Below, piece by piece: positions 33,121 to 40,999 of a stretch of 64,000 nt of DNA. The stretch is from NCBI GenBank assembly GCA_963642885.1, contig CAVIJI010000001.1:94154-158153 (forward strand), written 5' to 3'. The stretch's first letter is position 1. Each line of letters opens with the position of its first letter. The translations under genes and the position numbers were made by a program. Below the pieces are notes generated by a model. The model was given only the letters and a program-made list of their open reading frames with translations. It was not told where the DNA came from and did no database searches. Origin of the DNA: UMGS1696 sp963642885 (GTDB taxonomy: Bacteria; Bacillota; Clostridia; Oscillospirales; CAG-272).

Positions 33121-34498
33121 GCTCGGAGATCCTCTTCGCGGCTGCTAAGGTTCTTGCGGCACATTCGGAAACGGCAATCGGATGGAAGCCCGGAACAAAC
33201 GAGTACATTGTATCGTTAAGAGGTTTCTTCCAGTGTTCCGGAATAGCCTTCGCTCCGTTCATGGCTCCTACCATTGAACCTACCGTGGCACCGTTGCAGT
33301 CTGTATCCAGTCCGCCCGATACGGCCGCGGTGATTCCCTTTTCGAAATCTCCTTTCGACCAGAGGAACGCCGCGGTGCACATGGCGGCATTCGGTATAGT
33401 GTGTACCCAGTTGTAGCTGCCGAATTTACGCCAGATTTCTTCCTGTATGTCCTCGATGGAGGTGAATTTTTTCGTTATTTCGATTGTGTCGATTATTGCT
33501 TCGTATAAGCGCGACGTTTTCGGAATCTGAGCCAAACCCGCTTCGATGCATTTCATGGGCTCTTTTTCCGTGAATGCGGACGCTATAACGGCAGATGTGT
33601 ACATTGCGCCGTAAATGCCGTTTTTTATGTGCGAAAACGAAGAATCCCTGTATGCCATTTCGGCGGCAAGAGCGGGATTTCCCGCAGCGGCATAAGCGTA
33701 AACGTCGATTCTTATCTGCGCTCCTATCCATTCACGGTACGGATTCAGATATTCGCGAACATACCTTATCGCTTTGTCGTATTTTTCATCGGAGTCGGGA
33801 TGTCCTCCCTGTATGTGGGAGGTCACATGAGCGAAATTAAGATATGCCTGAGTCTCGGCCGTGCAGACCTCACTGTATGTGAGATATGAGTGCCAGAATT
33901 TTCCGACATCCCATTGGTCGAATTTACTTCCCTTTGCTTCGCATATGAGAAGAGCGATTATCATGTAACGTATGTCATCGTCGGTTTCCATGAATCGTAT
34001 ATTCTCGCGAAGGCTGTCATGACACTGTACGGAGAGGGAAACCTTCTCCGCCTCGGAGTGTGACGGCGCATACCCTTTAATAGGCCACTCTCCCGTACCC
34101 TTGTACCATTCCTTCACATACGAGGCACCGCTCCTGCCGTTCGCGCCGCCGCAGTACGGATACATCTCGAAGGGCTTGCCGAGAGCACATCCCGCACATC
34201 TGCCGAGCCATGCTCCGTAAAACTTGTCCTTAACCTCATCGCTGTCGTAGTCGAGCAGTACAGCCGCCGAGCCGCTGTCCGACAAGGCCTTTATTTCGTT
34301 GTAATCGTCGGGTTCTATGTAATGGAAATCGGGCGAGGGCTTGAGGGCGGCAAGCTTGCCGTATACATTCATCAGAGCGTCTTCGTTATCTCCCGCCTCA
34401 TTCAGTAAAGTATCGAAACCGGATACATCGCATCCTTCTTCGCGCTTTTGAATGATTTCATCAAATAAAAGACTGCGCAGTCCTGTCCATCCTGCCAT
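33113..34498 (-). CDS. ADP-ribosylglycohydrolase family protein
   Basis: 461-residue protein. The catalytic domain starts near residue 85 with DKFYGAWLGRCAGCALGKPFE, has a magnesium-binding ETDDDIRYMI and a second metal motif GGLDTDCNGATVGSM, as in the DraG/ARH family. The first ~80 residues are an extra helical and linker region. The enzyme would remove ADP-ribose or cleave related N-glycosidic bonds; in gut anaerobes such genes often sit in carbohydrate clusters, as here beside a beta-propeller glycosidase (11 bases upstream). Its final codons and stop are part of repeat array B. Confidence 0.9.
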   Translation of the reverse strand: MAGWTGLRSLLFDEIIQKREEGCDVSGFDTLLNEAGDNEDALMNVYGKLAALKPSPDFHYIEPDDYNEIKALSDSGSAAVLLDYDSDEVKDKFYGAWLGRCAGCALGKPFEMYPYCGGANGRSGASYVKEWYKGTGEWPIKGYAPSHSEAEKVSLSVQCHDSLRENIRFMETDDDIRYMIIALLICEAKGSKFDQWDVGKFWHSYLTYSEVCTAETQAYLNFAHVTSHIQGGHPDSDEKYDKAIRYVREYLNPYREWIGAQIRIDVYAYAAAGNPALAAEMAYRDSSFSHIKNGIYGAMYTSAVIASAFTEKEPMKCIEAGLAQIPKTSRLYEAIIDTIEITKKFTSIEDIQEEIWRKFGSYNWVHTIPNAAMCTAAFLWSKGDFEKGITAAVSGGLDTDCNGATVGSMVGAMNGAKAIPEHWKKPLNDTMYSFVPGFHPIAVSECAARTLAAAKRISERG

Positions 34499-34508
34499 GA
34501 TTATCTCC

Positions 34509-35405
34509 TCACTTAACTATCTTCGGCATTGCGCCTTCCATTTCGATTTTCGTCTTTGTGATATACCAGCTCTTACCGCCGTTCGGAGAGCCCTGATAAA
34601 ACAGATAAATGCTTCCGTCGTTGTCTACGAATGCGTACGGATGTCCCGATTCGCTTTCGTTCCAGTCACCCTTGCCGCCGCAGGGGAGAAACGGTTCGGG
34701 TGAAACCTTGTCGAAATGCACCGCATCCGATGAAACCGCAAGTCCGATCTGCTGGGGATGACAGTTGTAGTTTCCACCGTAGAACATATATACACGTCCG
34801 CCGTACGTGAATGTGGCGGGAGCCTCAATGCATTCGCCTTCGTATTTGTATTCGGGAGCGACAACAGCCTGCAGAAGCTCTTCTTTCCATGTGTCGTGTC
34901 CGAATCCGCTGTCAAGCGGAGACGAAGCAACACCGATTTTCTGTATTTTCATTTCGTGGTCGCGCGTAGCGTAATACAGATACAGCCTTCCGCCGAAAAC
35001 CGTAACATCGGCATCGATGGCACGTCCGCAGCACCATGTAGCCGAGGGAGAAAATACGGGATTCGTGCTGTCCTTTTCGAAATGCACGCCGTCGGTCGAT
35101 GTGGCATGGCATATCTTATCCTTTTCGGCGTTTCCGTATGTCTGATAGAACATGTGAATCACACCGTCGAGAACTATCGCTCCGGGAGCGCCGATTCCGT
35201 TTTCCTCGCATTTCTGCGTGAGAGGTATTTCTCCGACAATGTTCCAGTTTTCCAGATCGCGTGATACCGCAATGCCGATACCGAGCTTGCGTACACCGCC
35301 GTCCGTCTGCCAGATTGAGTAGTAGAGGTAGTATTTGTCGTTCAGAGCAACTACACAAGGATCCTTCGAAAAATCCGCGCCGGTTCTTTTATCAGTAAAA
35401 AGCAT
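34509..35405 (-). CDS. Five-bladed beta-propeller glycosidase-like protein (GH43/GH117-type)
   Basis: 298 residues, no signal peptide. Repeating blades of the type DPCVVALNDKYYLYYS, GIGIAVSRDLENW, GAPGAIVLDGVIHMFYQT, ATSTDGVHF, APATFTYGGRVYMFYGG indicate the GH43/GH62/GH117/GH130 fold. The first Asp in SKDPCV is the likely general base and the Glu in GECIEAPATF the likely acid. The exact activity is unknown. It is the first gene of an operon with the ADP-ribosylglycohydrolase, and diverges from the beta-helix protein. Confidence 0.82.
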   Translation of the reverse strand: MLFTDKRTGADFSKDPCVVALNDKYYLYYSIWQTDGGVRKLGIGIAVSRDLENWNIVGEIPLTQKCEENGIGAPGAIVLDGVIHMFYQTYGNAEKDKICHATSTDGVHFEKDSTNPVFSPSATWCCGRAIDADVTVFGGRLYLYYATRDHEMKIQKIGVASSPLDSGFGHDTWKEELLQAVVAPEYKYEGECIEAPATFTYGGRVYMFYGGNYNCHPQQIGLAVSSDAVHFDKVSPEPFLPCGGKGDWNESESGHPYAFVDNDGSIYLFYQGSPNGGKSWYITKTKIEMEGAMPKIVK

Positions 35406-35442
35406 GTTATTCTCCTTTTGCCTGTTATTTATCTTTATGAAG

Positions 35443-35507
35443 ATTATATATTAGCGTGCGGTAAAAGTCAATCGAAAGTTGACAATTCGCCCTGGAAATG
35501 ATATACT
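35443..35507. promoter_or_regulatory. Divergent promoters with adjacent -35 boxes
   Basis: Minus strand: TTGACT (35466-35471), 17, TATAAT (35443-35448). Plus strand: TTGACA (35479-35484), 17, TATACT (35502-35507). The two -35 boxes are 7 bases apart and form an inverted repeat GTCAA-N7-TTGAC, a layout suited to joint control of both transcripts. Confidence 0.7.
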
Positions 35508-35540
35508 GCAGCTATGATATTAACAATCACAGGTGATATT

Positions 35541-38003
35541 ATGATATACTATGTCGATCCGATAAACGGAAAAAAAGAAAACGACGGCAAAAGCGCGGAA
35601 AAAGCGATACTGTGTTACCGAGACATTGATGTGAAGCCGGGAGACACAGTGCTGTTCAAACGCGGCAGCTTTATGCGTGACACTCTCGACAGAGTCGAGG
35701 GAGAGACGGGACGCAGAGTCACGTACGGAGCCTACGGAGAGGGACCCGCTCCCGTGTTCTGCGGCTCGGTTGACGTAAGCTCGGCGGACCTTTGGGAGGA
35801 GGTACGCCCGAGAATATGGCGGCTTGTTTATGACCTGCCGAGCGAAGCCGCGAATTTCATATTCGATGGCGGCAGAACAGGCGCTGCATTGAGATGGCAC
35901 GAGAAAGACCTTAAATCTCAGGGCGACTGGTATGACAGCGGCGCGGGAAAGACGGAGGCACACACTCATACGGGAGACAGAGCGGTACTGATGTATTCCG
36001 AGACAAACCCGGGACAGTTCTATTCTCATATAGAATGTGCGGTATGGGGGAAGAGATATTTGTCGGTAAACAAGGATAACACAACCTGCGAAGACCTTTG
36101 CTTTTTCGGCAGCGGAGTCCATGCTCTTTCGGGCAAATGCAGAAATATGACGGTTAGACGATGCTCGTTCATCTTCATCGGCGGAGCGGTTTGGAACCGA
36201 CAGCTGAGAATCCGTTTCGGAAACGCAATCGAATTTTGGGAATACGGCGAAGACATACTCATCGAAAACTGCTATTTCAACAATATCTACGATTCATGTA
36301 TAACCGAACAGGGAAGCGCCGCATGTCAGCCGGCGAAAAACTTCGTAATGCGGAACAATCTTTTTATAAACTACGGCATGGGTGCGTATGAGGGCAGAGA
36401 CAGAATGCCAGTCAATACCGTATTCGAGGACAATCTGTGCATTTACGCGGGCGGCGGTTTTTCGGCATTCGGAGATACGCTGCCGCGAAATTCGGAGATA
36501 TATCCGCAGCCTATGGGACACCATATATTCATGTGGCGCATACCCGCTCCCTCGGACGGCGGAAGCTTTACGATAGCACGCAATCGTTTTTACGATGCGA
36601 GCGGAGCGGCTGTTTACTCGATAATTTCGCGCGGTGCGGAAAAACAGATGCACATCGAGAACAATAAATACTATACCTCATCGAAAACACTGCTGAATTA
36701 TGTAGGCGGAGTCGGCTATTCCGGCTTTGACGAATATATATCGGATTACGGAGAAAACGGAGCGGAATACGTGCCGACTCCGAATATTGAGGCGGAAGCG
36801 GAAAAGTGGTTCGATAACTCGGAGTGCGACAGACACGGAGAGGCACTGTTTACCGACGAATTGCCCGCACGAAAATACTTTATCGGCTCCACCGAAAAGG
36901 ATGCGCTTTCGTATAAAAAAGGCGAGGACATATGCTTCCGCCTGACTCTCACGGAAGGCGGAAAGAAGATAGGCTGTCCGTTGTTTGCGTATGTCAGACG
37001 AGGAGATGACGGGGTGACGGATGAGGGCACCGTGAACGGAGAAAGCGGAGTGTTCGTATATCATACATCACTCGGTCGAGAGGGCTATGTTTATCTCGAG
37101 GTAAGAGCGTGTGATGAAAAAGGAATTCCTCTTGAAAAATACGAATATTTTAAAGGAGGAGCATGTGCGGACTTTGACTCGATAACGGCAGCACATTCTG
37201 CGACTGACGAATGCGACGACTTTATACGTGACGCCGTAAGAGACGAGCTTGACCGTGTTTCGCCCGTTCTCGACGATAAAAAAGAATTCGTATGCGGAGA
37301 CCCGGGAGATGTTGTATATGACGTGAAAATCGCTTGTGCGGGAGAACGTTCGGTATCGGGTTACCTCCGTTTGCCGAGAGATGCACATGACGGCGAGCTG
37401 CCCGTGATAATCGAATATCAGGACAGTCGGAAGGCCTCGGCAGATGTACCGCACAAAAACAGAGCAATACAATTCACGATAAACATGTACGGTATAAACA
37501 ACGGCGAAGATGATGAATACTACGACGGAATCGATGTCGGCGGTGAAACGGACGACTTAAAATATACGATTCTCAGAGCGATTCAGGCCGTACGTTTTTG
37601 CAGAACGCTGTCGTGTTGGGACGGAAAGAATATAATTCTCCGCGGAGACGGCATGGGTGCCGTACAGGCTCTTTGGACTGCCGCATATGAGCCGTGTATA
37701 ACAAAGCTGGAAATAAATATGCCGCGGCTGTGCGACATACACGGAGTCGATATAGGAAAACTCGGTAGCGAAGTATCGTGTGCTCCCGACTTCTTTGACG
37801 CGGCATTGCTCGGTCGAAAAGTAAAATGCGAATGCCGCATTACCGCGGGACTCGGTGACTGCGTGTCTCCGCCGTCGGGCGTTACGGCTTTATATAACTC
37901 GCTCACCGCAGAGAAACACCTTGTAATGCGTCAGAACGCGGATCATTACTTAACATCCCCCGATTCATGCGAATACGTGAGAGATGCCTTGGATCCGAAA
38001 TAG
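35541..38003 (+). CDS. Right-handed beta-helix protein fused to a CE7-like alpha/beta-hydrolase domain
   Basis: 820 residues, start at 35541 (AGGTGA 5 bases upstream), no signal peptide. The N-terminal ~430 residues begin YYVDPINGKKENDGKS and form a pectate-lyase-like beta helix (stacked blades with NCYFNNIYDSC, FVMRNNLFINYG, VFEDNLCIYAGGG). The C-terminal ~230 residues look like acetyl xylan esterase family CE7: SGYLRLP, PVIIEYQD, GLGDCVSPPSG (acid residue) and NADHYLT (His). The nucleophile elbow reads GDGMGA, so the usual Ser appears to be Gly. It may be a binding or pseudo-enzyme domain. Faces the glycosidase operon across shared promoters. Confidence 0.75.
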   Translation: MIYYVDPINGKKENDGKSAEKAILCYRDIDVKPGDTVLFKRGSFMRDTLDRVEGETGRRVTYGAYGEGPAPVFCGSVDVSSADLWEEVRPRIWRLVYDLPSEAANFIFDGGRTGAALRWHEKDLKSQGDWYDSGAGKTEAHTHTGDRAVLMYSETNPGQFYSHIECAVWGKRYLSVNKDNTTCEDLCFFGSGVHALSGKCRNMTVRRCSFIFIGGAVWNRQLRIRFGNAIEFWEYGEDILIENCYFNNIYDSCITEQGSAACQPAKNFVMRNNLFINYGMGAYEGRDRMPVNTVFEDNLCIYAGGGFSAFGDTLPRNSEIYPQPMGHHIFMWRIPAPSDGGSFTIARNRFYDASGAAVYSIISRGAEKQMHIENNKYYTSSKTLLNYVGGVGYSGFDEYISDYGENGAEYVPTPNIEAEAEKWFDNSECDRHGEALFTDELPARKYFIGSTEKDALSYKKGEDICFRLTLTEGGKKIGCPLFAYVRRGDDGVTDEGTVNGESGVFVYHTSLGREGYVYLEVRACDEKGIPLEKYEYFKGGACADFDSITAAHSATDECDDFIRDAVRDELDRVSPVLDDKKEFVCGDPGDVVYDVKIACAGERSVSGYLRLPRDAHDGELPVIIEYQDSRKASADVPHKNRAIQFTINMYGINNGEDDEYYDGIDVGGETDDLKYTILRAIQAVRFCRTLSCWDGKNIILRGDGMGAVQALWTAAYEPCITKLEINMPRLCDIHGVDIGKLGSEVSCAPDFFDAALLGRKVKCECRITAGLGDCVSPPSGVTALYNSLTAEKHLVMRQNADHYLTSPDSCEYVRDALDPK

Positions 38004-38019
38004 GATACGGAGAGACTTT

Positions 38020-38067
38020 CCCGTTTATGTTCCGTAAATTGCCGACACGGGAATCCGTTTTTTAGGT
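38020..38067 (+). terminator. Probable terminator of the beta-helix gene
   Basis: ACGGA..CCCG and CGGGAATCCGT arms around a ~20-base loop followed by a T-run near 38060. Confidence 0.5.
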
Positions 38068-38190
38068 TAATCCGATATCTTTGTACATACACCCGAGGCG
38101 GATTGTTTGGACGAATGCTTTATAATCATGCGGCGAACGGCGGCATTAGTAAATTTTCTTTATAAAAATGGGTAACAAACGTGCAGAAGG

Positions 38191-38219
38191 TTGATTTTAA
38201 GCGGAAAATGTTATATAAT
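38191..38219 (+). promoter_or_regulatory. Promoter of the GGGtGRT pair
   Basis: TTGATT (38191-38196), 17 bases, TATAAT (38214-38219); strong AAGGAGAT site follows before the ATG at 38266. Confidence 0.6.
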
Positions 38220-38265
38220 AGAAGATGGGCAAAAACTAATAACACGCAAAAGGAGATAAAATAAA

Positions 38266-38964
38266 ATGAGCATTGAATACACACGCGAAGTTGAAGATAT
38301 GTGTGTCGTTGCGAAGGGTCCTCATCACGGTCCCGCTCCGATTCCCGAAGAAGGAAATTGGGTAAAAGCGTATGAAATCAAGGATATTTCCGGTTTCACA
38401 CACGGTATAGGCTGGTGTGCTCCTCAGCAGGGCGCATGTAAGCTCTCTCTTAACGTCAAGGACGGAGTAATCGAAGAAGCTCTTGTTGAAACAATCGGAT
38501 GTTCCGGTATGACACACTCCGCAGCTATGGCTGCCGAGATTCTCCCCGGCAAAACAATTCTCGAAGCGCTCAATACCGACTTGGTATGTGACGCTATAAA
38601 CACCGCTATGCGCGAACTCTTCTTACAGATAGTTTACGGCCGTTCACAGTCCGCATTCTCCGAAGGCGGCTTGAATGTCGGCGCAGGCCTCGAAGACCTC
38701 GGTAAGGGTACTCGTTCACAGGTTGGTACAATGTACGGCACAAAGGCTAAGGGTGTTCGTTATCTCGAAATGGCAGAAGGCTATGTTACGAGAATGGCTC
38801 TTGATGAAAACGACGAGGTTATCGGTTATGAATTCGTATCCCTCGGAAAAATGACCGACTTCATCAAGAAGGGTATGGAACCCAACGAAGCATATCAGAA
38901 GGCTATGGGCAAATACGGCAGATTCGACGGCGCGGTTAAGTATATAGACCCGCGCAAGCAGTAA
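38266..38964 (+). CDS. NifU-like iron-sulfur scaffold-type protein, partner of GGGtGRT protein
   Basis: 232 residues. The N-terminal two thirds resemble the NifU/IscU scaffold fold with conserved cysteines: IGWCAPQQGACKLSL and ETIGCSGMTHSAAMAAEIL. It is annotated as an iron-sulfur scaffold relative and is always seen just before the GGGtGRT gene in Clostridia. Cofactor and function are not established. It is separated from the partner by 20 bases containing AAAGGAGG. Codon choice (many GGC, CTC, TCC, GAA) resembles highly expressed genes. Confidence 0.82.
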   Translation: MSIEYTREVEDMCVVAKGPHHGPAPIPEEGNWVKAYEIKDISGFTHGIGWCAPQQGACKLSLNVKDGVIEEALVETIGCSGMTHSAAMAAEILPGKTILEALNTDLVCDAINTAMRELFLQIVYGRSQSAFSEGGLNVGAGLEDLGKGTRSQVGTMYGTKAKGVRYLEMAEGYVTRMALDENDEVIGYEFVSLGKMTDFIKKGMEPNEAYQKAMGKYGRFDGAVKYIDPRKQ

Positions 38965-38984
38965 TTCAAAGGAGGACTTGAAAA

Positions 38985-39989
38985 ATGGCATTATTTGAAA
39001 GCTATGAAAGACGTGTTGACAAGATCATGGGTGTTCTTGCCGAATACGGTATCTCCTCCATTGAAGAATGCAAGGAAATAACACTCGCTAAGGGTATAGA
39101 CTGCGATAAAATCGTTCGCGAAACTCAGCCTATCTGCTTTGAAAACGCCGTATGGGCATACACCGTAGGCGCTGCTATCGCTATTAAGAAGGGCTGCACA
39201 AAGGCCGCTGACGCCGCTGCCGCTATCGGTATCGGTCTTCAGTCATTCTGCATTCCCGGCTCCGTAGCGGAAAACCGTAAGGTTGGTCTCGGACACGGAA
39301 ACCTCGGCTCCATGCTTCTTTCCGAAGAAACAGACTGCTTCTGCTTCCTCGCAGGTCACGAATCCTTCGCAGCCGCAGAAGGCGCTATCAAAATCGCCCT
39401 CAACGCTAACAAGGTAAGAGTTAAGCCTCTCCGCGTTATTCTGAACGGTCTCGGCAAGGATGCCGCATTCATCATTTCCAGAATCAACGGCTTCACATAC
39501 GTAAAGACCGAATTCGATCCTTACACAGAAGAAGTTAAGGTTGTATCCGAAACCGCATATTCCGAAGGCCCGAGAGCCGCAGTTAAGTGCTACGGCGCGG
39601 ACAACGTTCCCGAAGGCGTTGCTATCATGAAGCTCGAGAATGTCGGCGTTTCCATCACAGGTAACTCCACAAACCCGACAAGATTCCAGCATCCCGTTGC
39701 AGGCACATACAAGAAGTGGTGCAATGAGAACGGCAGAAAGTACTTCTCCGTTGCATCGGGCGGCGGCACAGGCCGTACACTTCACCCCGATAACATGGCC
39801 GCAGGTCCTTCCTCTTACGGTATGACGGATACTATGGGCAGAATGCACTCCGACGCACAGTTCGCAGGCTCCTCCTCCGTACCCGCTCACGTAGAAATGA
39901 TGGGTCTCATAGGCATGGGCAACAACCCGATGGTTGGCGCTACCGTTGCTGTTGCGGTTGCAGTAGAAGAAGCTCTCAAGAACGCGTAA
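38985..39989 (+). CDS. GGGtGRT protein
   Basis: 334-residue protein named for its motif, here VASGGGTGRTLHPDNMAAG. Other conserved stretches include ESYERRVDKIMG at the start and a C-terminal GMGNNPMVGATVAVAVAVEEAL. The reaction is unknown. It forms a two-gene transcript with the NifU-like protein, closed by a strong terminator at 40007-40041. Codon use suggests high expression, so it is probably an important metabolic protein of anaerobes, but that is inference. Confidence 0.9.
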   Translation: MALFESYERRVDKIMGVLAEYGISSIEECKEITLAKGIDCDKIVRETQPICFENAVWAYTVGAAIAIKKGCTKAADAAAAIGIGLQSFCIPGSVAENRKVGLGHGNLGSMLLSEETDCFCFLAGHESFAAAEGAIKIALNANKVRVKPLRVILNGLGKDAAFIISRINGFTYVKTEFDPYTEEVKVVSETAYSEGPRAAVKCYGADNVPEGVAIMKLENVGVSITGNSTNPTRFQHPVAGTYKKWCNENGRKYFSVASGGGTGRTLHPDNMAAGPSSYGMTDTMGRMHSDAQFAGSSSVPAHVEMMGLIGMGNNPMVGATVAVAVAVEEALKNA

Positions 39990-40006
39990 GTGTTCATATT
40001 ATAAGT

Positions 40007-40041
40007 AAAAAAGCCGACATCCGAAAGATGTCGGCTTTTTT
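40007..40041. terminator. Terminator after the GGGtGRT pair (bidirectional)
   Basis: AAAAAAGCCGACATC and GATGTCGGCTTTTTT with a CGAAA loop; also lies at the end of the convergent GDPD gene. Confidence 0.9.
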
Positions 40042-40805
40042 CAGTTTATCATATCGGGTGTTATTGCTCCGTCGAGCTCCATGGCGTCGGGATTCAGGGA
40101 GAGACAGCGCGCAAGACTTTCCTCGTCTCTTGCCGTCCAAAGTCCGACCATACCGTATTCCCGTGCCATTTCAACCGTTTCACGGTCAGCAGGCGGATAA
40201 GGCAGCCATGATTTCTTTTCGGATGGCAGCCATATGGTCAGCGTGTTGTTTTTCAGTGAAGCCTTCAGCTTGTTCAGAATGTCGCGGTTTACAGGGCCGT
40301 CGTAGTGAAGCTCGCTGTCGGGAAACTCACTCGCCGCAATGGCGGCATATTCGAGTGACTTGCACGTGAAGCCGACATATTCTTCGGCATGATACTCGTG
40401 TACGAGCGAAAACATCTTCGCTCTGTCTTCGGGAGAAAAATCCTCGGCAACATTATCGACCTTTATTGCCGCTCTGTTTTTCTTCGCAAATTCGAGAACC
40501 TGCGTAAACAGCGGAATTTTCGTGCCGACAAACTCAGGTGAAAACGCCGCGCCGAAATCCAACTCGAGAACCTCTTCAAGTGTCAGAGTCCGTATGTCGG
40601 TTTTGTCGGGCAGCACACCGCCGTCCTTTGTCCGTCCCGTGCGGTTAACCGTATAGTCGTGCAGAAGCACGCACTTGTGATCCTTTGTAAATTTCGGGTC
40701 GAGCTCGATTATCTGATAATTCTCTTTTAGAGCACCTTCGTATGCCGGCATGGTGTTTTCGGGATAATCGCGGCTCGCTCCCCTGTGCGCCTGTAAACGT
40801 ATCAT
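40041..40805 (-). CDS. Glycerophosphodiester phosphodiesterase family protein
   Basis: 254-residue TIM-barrel phosphodiesterase. The GDPD signature is at the N-terminus: QAHRGASRDYPENTMPAYEGAL supplies the first His, Arg and Glu, then IELDPKFTKDHKCVLLHDYTVNRT supplies the Glu-x-Asp and second His. No signal peptide, so cytoplasmic. It hydrolyses glycerophosphodiesters to glycerol 3-phosphate in known members. GGAGGAATAAATT precedes the ATG. Monocistronic. Confidence 0.9.
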   Translation of the reverse strand: MIRLQAHRGASRDYPENTMPAYEGALKENYQIIELDPKFTKDHKCVLLHDYTVNRTGRTKDGGVLPDKTDIRTLTLEEVLELDFGAAFSPEFVGTKIPLFTQVLEFAKKNRAAIKVDNVAEDFSPEDRAKMFSLVHEYHAEEYVGFTCKSLEYAAIAASEFPDSELHYDGPVNRDILNKLKASLKNNTLTIWLPSEKKSWLPYPPADRETVEMAREYGMVGLWTARDEESLARCLSLNPDAMELDGAITPDMIN

Positions 40806-40922
40806 AATTTATTCCTCCGAAAATTTAATAGTCAAACATCGGAATTGACGGGGCTTAAAAGATAGGCGGGAATCTCGGCTGTAAAGCCGAAGTGTATCCG
40901 CAATAGTTTTGAAATCACATAG

Positions 40923-40950
40923 GAGGATGCTTCATACAAGAAGCATCCTC
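40923..40950. terminator. Hairpin 3' of guaA
   Basis: GAGGATGCTTC and GAAGCATCCTC pair over 11 bases in the guaA-GDPD intergenic space; there is no T-run, so it may be an mRNA 3'-end hairpin only. A second hairpin TCGGCT-GTAA-AGCCGA lies near 40876. Confidence 0.5.
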
Positions 40951-40999
40951 GGGGAGGCGGTTTATCACTTCAGTATAAGCAGTACATAATCCGCCGACA

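Noticed and set aside
40806..40999. Guanine or other riboswitch near guaA
   Set aside because: This space is 3' of guaA and only holds two simple hairpins; the guaA 5' leader is too short for a purine aptamer.
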